Of a stretch of 64,000 bases of DNA, positions 17,208-25,074 are shown piece after piece (position 1 is the stretch's first letter; each line of letters opens with the position of its first letter). The notes below the pieces were generated by a model. It worked only from the letters and a program-made list of their open reading frames with translations, did no database searches and had not been told where the DNA came from. Source of the stretch: Gillisella vitis (GTDB lineage: Bacteria > Pseudomonadota > Alphaproteobacteria > Rhizobiales > Rhizobiaceae); the NCBI RefSeq assembly GCF_001541345.2, contig NZ_LMVL02000004.1, positions 124,001 through 188,000 on the forward strand. The letters run 5' to 3'. A program made the translations under genes and the position numbers.

Positions 17208-17858
17208 TCAGCCGGCGGCAACTGATTCGGCAGTAAAGGTAATTTCACCTTCGCCGATGCTGTATTTCAGCTCCATCGATGATTCGTCGGCCAGCAGCAC
17301 GGTATAATAGGGCTGGATAGAATGGGCATCGACGGCTTCTTCCATCTGGCCATTGCAGATCTCGGCGAACTTTGGCGGCACCCGCAGCATGCGGCCCTTG
17401 GCGACGATGGTAAATTTCGCGTCATATTCCGGATTTTCCAGCGTCACGTCCAGCGAGCCGCCGCGCGGAATAGCGCCGTAGGCCACCAGCATCAGGTTCA
17501 TCAGCAGTTTGACGCGGTTCTTGGCGATAATGGCGCGCGGACCGTTCCAGGTGATTTCGGTTTTCTTTTCGGCTGCGGCGAAATCCTTAACGGCTTTCTC
17601 GGCCTCGCCGGTATCGATCGACGCACCGACTGAGCCTGAGGCCCCGAATGCCAGCCGGGCGAATTTCAAACGAACCGAAGCGTTCAGCGCGCTGGTGCGA
17701 ATCAGGTCCATGGCATCGGCATCCGCCCCGCCTTCATCCAGCAATTCCAGCCCGTTATTGATGGCGCCGACAGGCGAAATGACATCATGGCAGACACGGC
17801 TGCACAGCAGGGCTGCCAGATCGGGTCCGGCCAGCGTTAGGTTTACGTTCTTGAGCAT
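17208..17858 (-). CDS. chpT: Histidine phosphotransferase ChpT
   Basis: 216 residues with the degenerate histidine-kinase fold of ChpT. The phospho-accepting H24 lies in CHDVISPVGAINNGLELLDE, the family hallmark. The C-terminal half is a degenerate ATPase-like domain (RVKLLMNLMLVAYGAIPRGGSL) without ATP-binding N and G boxes. ChpT relays phosphate from the kinase CckA to CtrA and CpdR. It is divergent from eipA, sharing a 179-bp promoter region with a CtrA-like box at 17955-17969. It lies next to ctrA and sciP. Confidence 0.92.
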   Translation of the reverse strand: MLKNVNLTLAGPDLAALLCSRVCHDVISPVGAINNGLELLDEGGADADAMDLIRTSALNASVRLKFARLAFGASGSVGASIDTGEAEKAVKDFAAAEKKTEITWNGPRAIIAKNRVKLLMNLMLVAYGAIPRGGSLDVTLENPEYDAKFTIVAKGRMLRVPPKFAEICNGQMEEAVDAHSIQPYYTVLLADESSMELKYSIGEGEITFTAESVAAG

Positions 17859-17954
17859 CGAATTCTCCTCGACGGCAAAGTCTGTTATCGGCTGAGAGGC
17901 ATAGCTGTCCCATCAAGCCGCATGATGTCGACGCCATAATGACACCATATTTGG

Positions 17955-17969
17955 TAAACCCATTGTTAA
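17955..17969. promoter_or_regulatory. CtrA-like box between chpT and eipA
   Basis: TAAA (17955-17958), CCCATTG, TTAA (17966-17969): one mismatch from TTAA-N7-TTAA. It lies about 69 bp upstream of eipA and 97 bp upstream of chpT, so it could serve either. Direct CtrA control of eipA is reported in Brucella abortus. Confidence 0.6.
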
Positions 17970-18037
17970 TACGAAGTCATCAAGATGGAAGTCCGGTCTC
18001 ATCAGAGCCGATTCTATTCATATCCGAGGAGGAAGCG

Positions 18038-18625
18038 ATGCGCTTTTCCATCATTCGGGACCTTTTCAGGACCTGGATTGTAACGGCTGGCGTGGTTGCG
18101 GCAAGTGTTGTTTCGCAGCCCGCGACTGCAATGGCGCAGGGCGATCAGTATACCATGCAGGAAGTGGTCGATGCCGGCCACTCCTTCTTCGGCTCGACCA
18201 GCGGTGCGCTGGCCAAGGTGATCGAGAAGGCGTTCGGGCAATACGGCCTGCCAAATGGCTATATCCTTGGCCAGGAAGGCTCCGGCGCGTTTATTGCTGG
18301 CCTCACCTATGGGGAAGGCACGCTCTATACCAAGAATGCCGGTCAGCACCCCGTCTTCTGGCAGGGGCCGTCGCTCGGCATCGATTACGGTGGCAATGGC
18401 AGCCGCACGATGATGCTGGTCTATAACCTGCCCGCCGTCGGCAGCCTCTACAGCCGCTATGGCGGCGTCAGCGGCTCGGCCTATGTGGTGGCTGGCGTCG
18501 GCATGACGGCACTGAAAAACAACAATATGGTTCTGGTGCCGATCCGCACCGGCGTCGGCGCAAGGCTTGGCGTCAATGTCGGCTATCTGAAGCTGACGCA
18601 ATCCTCCACCTGGAACCCCTTCTGA
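18038..18625 (+). CDS. eipA: Envelope integrity protein EipA (DUF1134)
   Basis: 195 residues. ATG 18038 has GAGGAGG 5-6 bases upstream. A signal peptide (about 1-34, ending ATAMAQG) precedes a DUF1134 domain (EVVDAGHSFFGSTSGALAKVIEKAFGQYGLPNGYI, then GLTYGEGTLY and WQGPSLGIDYGGNGSRTMMLVY). In Brucella abortus the DUF1134 protein EipA is periplasmic, required for envelope stress resistance, and directly controlled by CtrA. The promoter here carries a near-consensus CtrA box, and the gene is divergent from chpT. Confidence 0.87.
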   Translation: MRFSIIRDLFRTWIVTAGVVAASVVSQPATAMAQGDQYTMQEVVDAGHSFFGSTSGALAKVIEKAFGQYGLPNGYILGQEGSGAFIAGLTYGEGTLYTKNAGQHPVFWQGPSLGIDYGGNGSRTMMLVYNLPAVGSLYSRYGGVSGSAYVVAGVGMTALKNNNMVLVPIRTGVGARLGVNVGYLKLTQSSTWNPF

Positions 18626-18801
18626 TCGGCACCGGCTTGGTTGTGACAGGCCGGTCCGCCGTATCGCACCTCCATCTTTGCCGTGCTGTTGCCGAACATG
18701 AACAAACGTCGATGGAATGGCACAGGGTTTTGATTTAGATAATGTGCATCTGGACCGTCATCTGACACTTTGGGAACCGCTCTAACGGATATGGCACCGC
18801 C

Positions 18802-19524
18802 GTGATCGAATACGCCCTGCTCTTTGCATTGGGATTTGCCGCCGCAGCCCTTCTGGCGGCGTTGATCAGCCCTGCCATCCATGGCCGCATCGTTGCCTAT
18901 ACCGAGCGGCGTCTGCGGGCCACCGCCCCTCTCGGCCCGGAGGAAGTCCGTGCCCAGAAGGACATGGTCCGCGCCGTTTATGCCGCCGAAAATGCGAAAC
19001 TGTCCTATGACCTGCGCCGCGAGCGGGAGTATTTCGTCGCCGTCAAGGCAGCCGCCGATCAGGCCCAGGCGGAAGCGATCCGTGCGCTCGGAGCAGAGGA
19101 TGCGCTGAAGGAGCAGATCCACGCCATGAGCACTGAGGCAGGGTCACTGCGCGTCGAACTTCGCCAGAACCAAGCTCAGATGGAACAACTGAAAGCCACG
19201 CTACAGCGCCATGAAGCGATGGTCGCCAGCCGCGATCTCGACATCGAGGCGCTGACAGCCAAGCTGGCCCGCCTGGAGGCGGACCTGGCCGCCCGCAATC
19301 GGGAAACCACCAGTCACAAGCACCAGACAGAAGACCTGCAACTGCGCCTCCAGGATTTGCGCACCGAACGCGAGACATTGCGCGACGAGGCCAAGGCCGC
19401 CGCCAGCCGCGCCCAGAAGGCAGAGCAACGGCTTCTCCAGGAGGAAGACAAAGTGCTGAGGCTGGAAGAGCGGCTGGAACGCCTGCAAAAGACCGAAACC
19501 CCTGTGCAACAGGTCGCCAAATGA
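18802..19524 (+). CDS. Membrane-anchored coiled-coil protein, unknown function
   Basis: 240 residues from GTG 18802. One N-terminal membrane segment (about 3-25, Ala/Leu rich) is followed by a short linker (GRIVAYTERRLRATAPLGPEE). An almost unbroken, highly charged coiled coil then runs from about residue 85 to 230 (repeated Gln/Glu/Arg/Leu heptads). The topology resembles that of division or envelope tethers but no family was recognised. Its stop overlaps the next start by 4 bp (ATGA), so the two are cotranslated. Confidence 0.7.
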   Translation: MIEYALLFALGFAAAALLAALISPAIHGRIVAYTERRLRATAPLGPEEVRAQKDMVRAVYAAENAKLSYDLRREREYFVAVKAAADQAQAEAIRALGAEDALKEQIHAMSTEAGSLRVELRQNQAQMEQLKATLQRHEAMVASRDLDIEALTAKLARLEADLAARNRETTSHKHQTEDLQLRLQDLRTERETLRDEAKAAASRAQKAEQRLLQEEDKVLRLEERLERLQKTETPVQQVAK

Positions 19525-19826
19525 GCAAAAGCCGCCCGGACATGCAGCACCCCACGCCCAAGGCACTGGAAACGCTCGCCGACGACTTGCGCCAGCGCAG
19601 CGAAGCGCTCAATTCCCAGCTGCTTGCTGGCGATGGCGTCGAGGACGCGGCTCTGCGCGCTGAAATCGCCGAAATCGCCGCCGGGATGATCGTGTTCACC
19701 GCCCGCAAGGAAGGTGAACCATCGCCGATTCCGGCCCTGCTGGCACACCCTGCCCCCAGCGACGATGCGCCGCAACCGCTGCTGGACCGGATCAGGGCAC
19801 TGGCGCCGGATCTTCTGAACGATTGA
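19521..19826 (+). CDS. Small hypothetical protein coupled to the coiled-coil gene
   Basis: 101 residues, soluble, acidic overall, predicted helical in the first half (LADDLRQRSEALNSQLLAG, DAALRAEIAEIAAGMIVF) with a Pro-rich C-terminal part. No family was recognised. Its ATG overlaps the stop of the preceding gene by 4 bp, which together with codon use typical of the neighbours supports a real gene; a partner role for the coiled-coil protein is plausible. Confidence 0.6.
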   Translation: MSKSRPDMQHPTPKALETLADDLRQRSEALNSQLLAGDGVEDAALRAEIAEIAAGMIVFTARKEGEPSPIPALLAHPAPSDDAPQPLLDRIRALAPDLLND

Positions 19827-19910
19827 GCCTATCGCGTCGTAGAATAGGACGGCGCAGCCGGATGAGGGGCCATCACCATGCCAATAGACCAACTATTGCG
19901 ACAAAATCCC

Positions 19911-20750
19911 CTACCCTAATTTACCCAGCGCCCGAGCCGCACTGTGCAGCGCGATGCCGCTGGCGGTGCCGAGGTTGAGGCTGTCGAGTTGCGGTGATTG
20001 GGCGATCCGCACGGTCATGAACCGGGCAAGTACGTCTGCGGGCAGTCCCTCGCCTTCTGTGCCGACCACCAGCGCCAGCCTTTGCCGGTTGCCAAGACCG
20101 GAGGCGATATCACCGATCTCCGTGGTTCCTGATGGTGTCAGTGCCGCCACCAGAAAGCCAGCCGCATCCAGTGCCGACAAGAGCGCAATGGCACTGTGTT
20201 CCCGCGCATAGGGCATGGTCAGCACCGAACCGACCGAGACCCGTAGCGCCTTGCGATAGAGCGGGTCGCAACTGGTCTCGTCGAGCAGCACCGCATCGGC
20301 ACAGAAGCCGGTGGCATTGCGAAACATGGAACCGACATTGTCATGGTTGGAAATGCCACAGCCGACCAGAACCAGGGCGTTTTGCGGCAAGCCGGTAATC
20401 AGCTGCGTGGCGTCGGGCGCGGTCAGCCGGTTGCCCAGCGCCAGCACGCCGCGATGCAGGTGAAAGCCAGCGATGGCATCCAGCACGGCAGCGCTAGCCA
20501 CATAGACCGGCAGCTCATCCGGCCATTGGTCGAGAAGCGGCTGGAGACCCGCCAACCGGTTTTCCAACAGCAGCAGGGCCTCGGCGCGAATACCACGCCC
20601 GGCCAGATGCGCCGCCAACAACATGCGCAGCACCACTGTGCCTTCTGCAATGAACCGGCCCTCGCGCCCGGTCAGGTCGCGCTCGCGGATATTGCTAAAG
20701 GCAGCGATCCGCAGGTCCTGCGGATCGGTGATGGTGACGAACTGAACCAT
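19911..20750 (-). CDS. TrmH/SpoU-family RNA 2'-O-methyltransferase
   Basis: 279 residues with the three SpoU motifs: motif 1 SNHDNVGSMFRNA, motif 2 LALVVGTEGEGLPADVL and motif 3 PQLDSLNLGTASGIALHSAARAL. The C-terminal trefoil-knot SAM-binding domain follows an N-terminal substrate-binding region (about 1-120) that includes GREGRFIAEG. The target could be rRNA or tRNA ribose; it cannot be assigned by eye. It follows the 126-residue gene at 21139 in the same direction with an 8-bp gap. Confidence 0.87.
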   Translation of the reverse strand: MVQFVTITDPQDLRIAAFSNIRERDLTGREGRFIAEGTVVLRMLLAAHLAGRGIRAEALLLLENRLAGLQPLLDQWPDELPVYVASAAVLDAIAGFHLHRGVLALGNRLTAPDATQLITGLPQNALVLVGCGISNHDNVGSMFRNATGFCADAVLLDETSCDPLYRKALRVSVGSVLTMPYAREHSAIALLSALDAAGFLVAALTPSGTTEIGDIASGLGNRQRLALVVGTEGEGLPADVLARFMTVRIAQSPQLDSLNLGTASGIALHSAARALGKLG

Positions 20751-20758
20751 GCTTCGGC

Positions 20759-21139
20759 CTATTGCGTGATCGCGACATCAGCGATCATCCGGCCCACCGA
20801 CAGATCAAACACATAGGCCTTGGACTGGCCTTCGGCTGTTGTGCCGTAAAACAGGATCTGCGTGCCTGACAGCGCCGTGGAGGTCACTTTGAAACCGGCG
20901 GGCAGACGGGCGGCCAGTGCCATCGGCTGGTCGGAGGGGATGGTGAGGCCTCCGGCCTGCGTCTTTTCCGGCGCTGGTGCGTGTTTGACCTTGTAGACAA
21001 CGGCGGTCAACACGGCCATAAGGCTGACAAACATGATGGCCGCCGAGACGAGTTGCAAACGCACCATCTTGCGGCGAACTTTTTCGAGCACCGGATCGAG
21101 CGGCTTGTCTTTCTGTTCGTCGGTCTCGACTTGGCTCAT
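20759..21139 (-). CDS. Single-pass membrane protein, unknown function
   Basis: 126 residues from ATG 21139. A charged cytoplasmic N-terminus (DEQKDKPLDPVLEKVRRKM, residues 8-26) precedes one membrane helix (about 28-50, LVSAAIMFVSLMAVLTAVVY) and a periplasmic domain of about 75 residues (LTIPSDQPMALAARLPAGFKV, QILFYG). The periplasmic part has short beta-strand-like repeats. It is not assigned to a known family; it lies divergent from the pseudouridine synthase with 80 bp between and probably forms an operon with the methyltransferase. Confidence 0.7.
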   Translation of the reverse strand: MSQVETDEQKDKPLDPVLEKVRRKMVRLQLVSAAIMFVSLMAVLTAVVYKVKHAPAPEKTQAGGLTIPSDQPMALAARLPAGFKVTSTALSGTQILFYGTTAEGQSKAYVFDLSVGRMIADVAITQ

Positions 21140-21219
21140 GAAACTTAAACCTTTCCCTGATGGAGCTGCTCTGCCGCCCATTGGGCCTCGGCCACAAGGG
21201 CCGAAAGACAGGATGCGCT

Positions 21220-22248
21220 ATGACAGACCCCTTTAAACAAGCAGGCGAGCCAAGGAAAGAGCTGATTGCCGGTGAGGACGCCGAAGGCCGTCTGGATGCC
21301 TGGCTGGCGGCAAGCCTGGGCGGCGACCTGTCGCGCAACCGGGTCAAAGCCCTGATCGAACAGGGTGCGGTCTTCGTCAATGGCACAGCCGTTACCGAGC
21401 CGAAGCGTAAGGTCAAGCCCGGCGACCAGCTGGTGATCGCCATGCCGGAGCCGGAAGACCCCGAACCCAAGGGCGAGGATATTCCGCTCACCGTGCTCTA
21501 TGAGGACAAGGACCTGATCGTGCTGTCAAAGCCCGCCGGTTTGGTCGTGCATCCGGGTGCCGGCAACTGGACCGGAACACTGGTCAATGCGCTGATCCAC
21601 CATTGCGGCGACAGCCTCTCCGGCATTGGCGGGGTGAAGCGTCCCGGCATCGTCCACCGGCTGGATAAGGAAACCTCCGGCGTGATGGTCGTTGCCAAGA
21701 ACGACATTGCCCACCGGCATCTGGCCGACCAGTTTGCCGACCATGGCCGCAGCGGCCCGCTGGAACGGGCCTATCAAGCGCTCGTCTGGGGCCGTCCGCG
21801 TGGGCTGCGTGGCACCATTGACGCCGCCCTTGGCCGGGCTGGCGACCGCACCAAGCGCACCGTGAAGCGCGAGGATACCGATGACGCCCGCGAAGCCATC
21901 ACCCATTACGAGGTGATGGAGCGGTATGGCGAAAAGCCGGATGCCACCTGCCTCGCCTCGCTGGTGGAATGCCGGCTGGAAACCGGCCGCACCCACCAGA
22001 TCCGGGTGCATATGGCCCATATCGGCCATCCGCTGATCGGCGATCCCGAATATGGCGCCGCCTTCAAGACCAAGGCCAATCTGCTGCCGGAGGCGGCAAA
22101 GGCCATCGTCAATAATTTCCACCGCCAGGCGCTGCATGCCTATCTCTTGGCGTTCGAACACCCGACCACTGGCGACGTCATGCATTTCGAAGCCCCTATC
22201 CCTGACGACATGGAAACAATTATCGAGGCGCTACGCGATATCGCATGA
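21220..22248 (+). CDS. RluD-family pseudouridine synthase
   Basis: 342 residues from ATG 21220. An S4 RNA-binding domain (GRLDAWLAASLGGDLSRNRVKALIEQGAVFVNG, about 20-60) is followed by the RluA/RluD catalytic domain with the active Asp in HRLDKETSGVMVVAK. Also visible are VHPGAGNWTGTLVNAL and ETGRTHQIRVHMAHIGHPLIGD. It isomerises specific uridines in 23S rRNA (RluD makes those in helix 69) or possibly tRNA. RluD is the closest by architecture but RluC-type specificity cannot be excluded. Confidence 0.9.
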   Translation: MTDPFKQAGEPRKELIAGEDAEGRLDAWLAASLGGDLSRNRVKALIEQGAVFVNGTAVTEPKRKVKPGDQLVIAMPEPEDPEPKGEDIPLTVLYEDKDLIVLSKPAGLVVHPGAGNWTGTLVNALIHHCGDSLSGIGGVKRPGIVHRLDKETSGVMVVAKNDIAHRHLADQFADHGRSGPLERAYQALVWGRPRGLRGTIDAALGRAGDRTKRTVKREDTDDAREAITHYEVMERYGEKPDATCLASLVECRLETGRTHQIRVHMAHIGHPLIGDPEYGAAFKTKANLLPEAAKAIVNNFHRQALHAYLLAFEHPTTGDVMHFEAPIPDDMETIIEALRDIA

Positions 22249-22336
22249 ACCCTTTGCCCCGTTAAACGTTAGCGCAGGTCCGACATGGCTGCGCAGCCGT
22301 TGCGCGCCGGACAGGCAAATGGGGCAAGGGCCGAAT

Positions 22337-23569
22337 ATGGATACCAAGCAAGCAGTCGGACAATCGCGCGATCTGCACGATGGCAAGTCATTCTGGGCTG
22401 CGACACCCAATATTGTGGTAGAGAGCCGCGACACCCCGGCGCGCACCGATTACGATGTCATCATCATCGGCGCCGGGATCAGCGGTGCCTTGATGGCGCA
22501 GACGCTGGCGGCGGATGGCCGCCATATTCTGGTGGTTGATCGTCGTGCGCCGGTAAAGGGCAGCACGCTGGCCAGCACGGCGATGATCCAGCACGAAATT
22601 GACATTCCACTGTCGCAATTGTCCAAAGCCATCGGAGCAAAGAAAGCCATGCGCGCTTGGCGGCGCTCGGCAGCCTCCGTCAACAGCCTGGGAGAGCGCG
22701 TCGGCAAGCTTGGACTTTCCTGCCAGTTCCAGCAGCGCAGCAGCCTTTTCCTGGCCGGTGACGAGATGGGCCACCGCGCTTTGGCTGCTGAAGCGGAGCT
22801 GCGCCGTGAAGCGCAATTGGACGCCGAGTATCTGACCGGAGCGCAGGTGAAGGAAAGATTCGGCATCGATCGCACGGGCGCGATCCTCTCCCCCTGCTCC
22901 GCCAGCGCCAATCCGGCCCAGATGACGGCTGGCCTGCTGAAGGCCGCCCAGCAAGGCGGCGTGGAAATCGTCTCGCCGCTGGCGATTACCGCCATCCGGG
23001 AAACCCGCGACGGAGTGATGGTGGCAACAGCAGATGGTACATTGCTCTGCGCGGCGGACCTGATCGCCTGCACGGGCTATGAATATTTGAAGATGATGGA
23101 AAGTCCATTGCATCAGGTGATTTCCACCTGGGCCATCGCCTCCGAGCCGAACGCCCAAAGGCCGGACTGGCTGGATGACCACCTGGTCTGGGAGGCCTCC
23201 GAGCCCTATCTCTATTTCCGCTCCACCCCGGATGGCCGGATCATCGCAGGCGGCGAGGATGAGGACGATCCCCTCGCCCATCAGGACCCGGTCAAGGCGC
23301 AGCGCAAATTCGAGACAATCCGGCAAAAGCTGAAGGCTCTGGCCGGGATTGAGATGGACCACATCGCCTATGGCTGGTCGGCGCCATTCGGCACGACGCG
23401 GGATGGGCTGCCGATCATCGACCGCGTCCCCGGCACCAGCCATGTGCATGTGGTGATGGGATTTGGCGGCAATGGCATCACATTTTCGACCATCGCATCG
23501 GAAATTGTCGCGGCCAGGATTGCCGGTCGTAAGGATGCCGATGAAGATTTGTTCCGATTCCGCTCGTAA
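22337..23569 (+). CDS. FAD-dependent oxidoreductase (D-amino-acid oxidase superfamily)
   Basis: 410 residues from ATG 22337, with AAGGG upstream. The dinucleotide-binding motif is DVIIIGAGISGALMAQTLAADG (residues about 36-57), then VVDRRAPVKGSTLASTAM. The C-terminal FAD contact region is APFGTTRDGLPIIDRVPG followed by MGFGGNGITFSTIASEIVAARI. The family oxidises amines, glycine derivatives or D-amino acids; the substrate is unknown. The gene stands between rluD and rpoH. Confidence 0.82.
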   Translation: MDTKQAVGQSRDLHDGKSFWAATPNIVVESRDTPARTDYDVIIIGAGISGALMAQTLAADGRHILVVDRRAPVKGSTLASTAMIQHEIDIPLSQLSKAIGAKKAMRAWRRSAASVNSLGERVGKLGLSCQFQQRSSLFLAGDEMGHRALAAEAELRREAQLDAEYLTGAQVKERFGIDRTGAILSPCSASANPAQMTAGLLKAAQQGGVEIVSPLAITAIRETRDGVMVATADGTLLCAADLIACTGYEYLKMMESPLHQVISTWAIASEPNAQRPDWLDDHLVWEASEPYLYFRSTPDGRIIAGGEDEDDPLAHQDPVKAQRKFETIRQKLKALAGIEMDHIAYGWSAPFGTTRDGLPIIDRVPGTSHVHVVMGFGGNGITFSTIASEIVAARIAGRKDADEDLFRFRS

Positions 23570-23593
23570 ATCAATTGTGACTGGCGTGGTGTG

Positions 23594-23622
23594 CTTGAAT
23601 CCCGGCCATGCCACACTTATGT
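23594..23622 (+). promoter_or_regulatory. Sigma-32-type heat-shock promoter of rpoH
   Basis: CTTG at 23594-23597, an 18-base spacer, then CTTATGT at 23616-23622. This matches the alphaproteobacterial heat-shock consensus CTTG-N17/18-CYTATNT. It lies about 90 bp upstream of the rpoH start, implying autoregulation. Confidence 0.72.
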
Positions 23623-23711
23623 GACATAGGATTTCGTGCGGGATGAGGAAATCCGCATGATAGAGCTTGCCCGTTTGGCATTGGGAAGCTCATGGATAAA
23701 GGGGGTGCTTT

Positions 23712-24614
23712 ATGGCCCGCAATAGCTTGCCTTCGATTACCGCCGGTGAAGGCGGACTGAACCGATACCTGGATGAGATCCGCAAGTTCCCGATGCTGGA
23801 ACCCCAGGTGGAATATATGCTTGCCAAGCGCTATGCCGAGCATGGCGACCGCGATGCCGCGCACCGGCTCGTGACCAGCCATTTGCGCCTCGTGGCGAAG
23901 ATTGCCATGGGCTATCGCGGCTACGGCCTGCCGATTGGCGAAGTGGTCTCTGAGGGCAATGTCGGCCTGATGCAGGCTGTCAAAAAATTCGATCCCGAAC
24001 GCGGCTTCCGGCTTGCCACCTATGCGATGTGGTGGATCAAGGCCTCGATCCAGGAATATATCCTGCGCTCCTGGTCGCTGGTGAAAATGGGGACCACCGC
24101 CAATCAGAAGCGGCTGTTCTTCAACCTGCGCCGCCTGAAGGGCAAGATCCAGGCCATCGAGGAAGGCGACCTGAAGCCGGACCAGGTCACGGAAATCGCC
24201 ACCAAGCTGAAGGTCAGCGAGGAGGAAGTGATTTCCATGAACCGCCGCCTGTCGGGCGATGCCTCGCTGAACGCGCCAATCCGCGCCAGCGAAGGCGAAT
24301 CCGGCCAGTGGCAGGATTGGCTGGTGGATGACCACGACAGCCAGGAAGACACGCTGATCGAGCAGGACGAGCTGGAAACCCGGCGCAACATGCTGTCGCG
24401 CGCCATGGGCGTGCTGAACGACCGCGAACGCCGGATTTTCGCCGCCCGCCGTCTGGCCGAGGAACCGGTGACCTTGGAAGAACTCTCTTCCGAGTTTGAT
24501 ATCAGCCGCGAGCGTGTGCGCCAGATCGAAGTGCGCGCCTTTGAAAAGGTTCAGGATGCTGTCCAGAAGGACGCGCTGGAACAGGCCAAGGCGTTGCGCG
24601 TCGTCGAGTCCTGA
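23712..24614 (+). CDS. rpoH: RNA polymerase heat-shock sigma factor RpoH (sigma-32)
   Basis: 300 residues. Region 2 is seen in LVTSHLRLVAKIAMGYRGYGLPIGEVVSEGNVGL and FRLATYAMWWIKASIQEYIL. The RpoH box QKRLFFNLRR identifies it as sigma-32 rather than RpoD. Region 4 ends in LEELSSEFDISRERVRQIEVRAFEKVQ. It directs transcription of chaperones and proteases. Many rhizobia have two rpoH genes; which copy this is cannot be told without comparison. A sigma-32-like promoter sits upstream and a hairpin terminator downstream. Confidence 0.96.
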   Translation: MARNSLPSITAGEGGLNRYLDEIRKFPMLEPQVEYMLAKRYAEHGDRDAAHRLVTSHLRLVAKIAMGYRGYGLPIGEVVSEGNVGLMQAVKKFDPERGFRLATYAMWWIKASIQEYILRSWSLVKMGTTANQKRLFFNLRRLKGKIQAIEEGDLKPDQVTEIATKLKVSEEEVISMNRRLSGDASLNAPIRASEGESGQWQDWLVDDHDSQEDTLIEQDELETRRNMLSRAMGVLNDRERRIFAARRLAEEPVTLEELSSEFDISRERVRQIEVRAFEKVQDAVQKDALEQAKALRVVES

Positions 24615-24646
24615 CGTTCAGCCACGACAATCGCAATGTTTTACAG

Positions 24647-24669
24647 GCCTCGCAGTAACCCTGCGAGGC
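24647..24669 (+). terminator. Terminator of rpoH
   Basis: GCCTCGCAG (24647-24655), loop TAACC, CTGCGAGGC (24661-24669): a perfect 9-bp stem with only a weak T tail (TTCGTC). It lies 33 bp after the rpoH stop. Confidence 0.65.
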
Positions 24670-24702
24670 TTCGTCCATTCCACCTCTCGGGAGAATTGTG
24701 CC

Positions 24703-25071
24703 GTGACAGAGCAACAGTCCATTCTGGAACCGGTCGCAAGGCAGCTCGATGCCTATAACGCCAAGGATATCGACGGTTTCATGCAGCATTGGGCACCAGA
24801 TTGCCGGATCTATGCCTTCCCCGATACTTTGTTGGCGGATGGAGCGGCAGAGATCCGCAGCCGCCACATCGAGCGCTTCCGAGAGCCGGACCTGCATGGC
24901 AAGCTGATTGCCCGTCACATCACTGGCAATATGGTCACTGATATTGAATGCGTCACCCGAAACTTCCCGGAGGGCAAGGGTGAGATCGACGTGCTCTGCC
25001 TTTACGAGATTGAGCACGGAAAGATCGCCAGGGCCTGGTTCAGAATGGGCGAGAAGCGGCTTCTCAGCTGA
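24703..25071 (+). CDS. NTF2-like (SnoaL-type) protein
   Basis: 122 residues from GTG 24703, with GGGAG about 9 bases upstream. NTF2-like alpha+beta barrel pattern: N-terminal helix VARQLDAYNAKDIDGFMQHWAPDCRIYAFPD, then alternating strands ending IARAWFRMGEKRLL. This fold includes small enzymes and binding proteins, often described as steroid isomerase-like; no specific substrate can be given. It faces the convergent ArsB-like gene with 3 bp between. Confidence 0.75.
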   Translation: MTEQQSILEPVARQLDAYNAKDIDGFMQHWAPDCRIYAFPDTLLADGAAEIRSRHIERFREPDLHGKLIARHITGNMVTDIECVTRNFPEGKGEIDVLCLYEIEHGKIARAWFRMGEKRLLS

Positions 25072-25074
25072 AAG

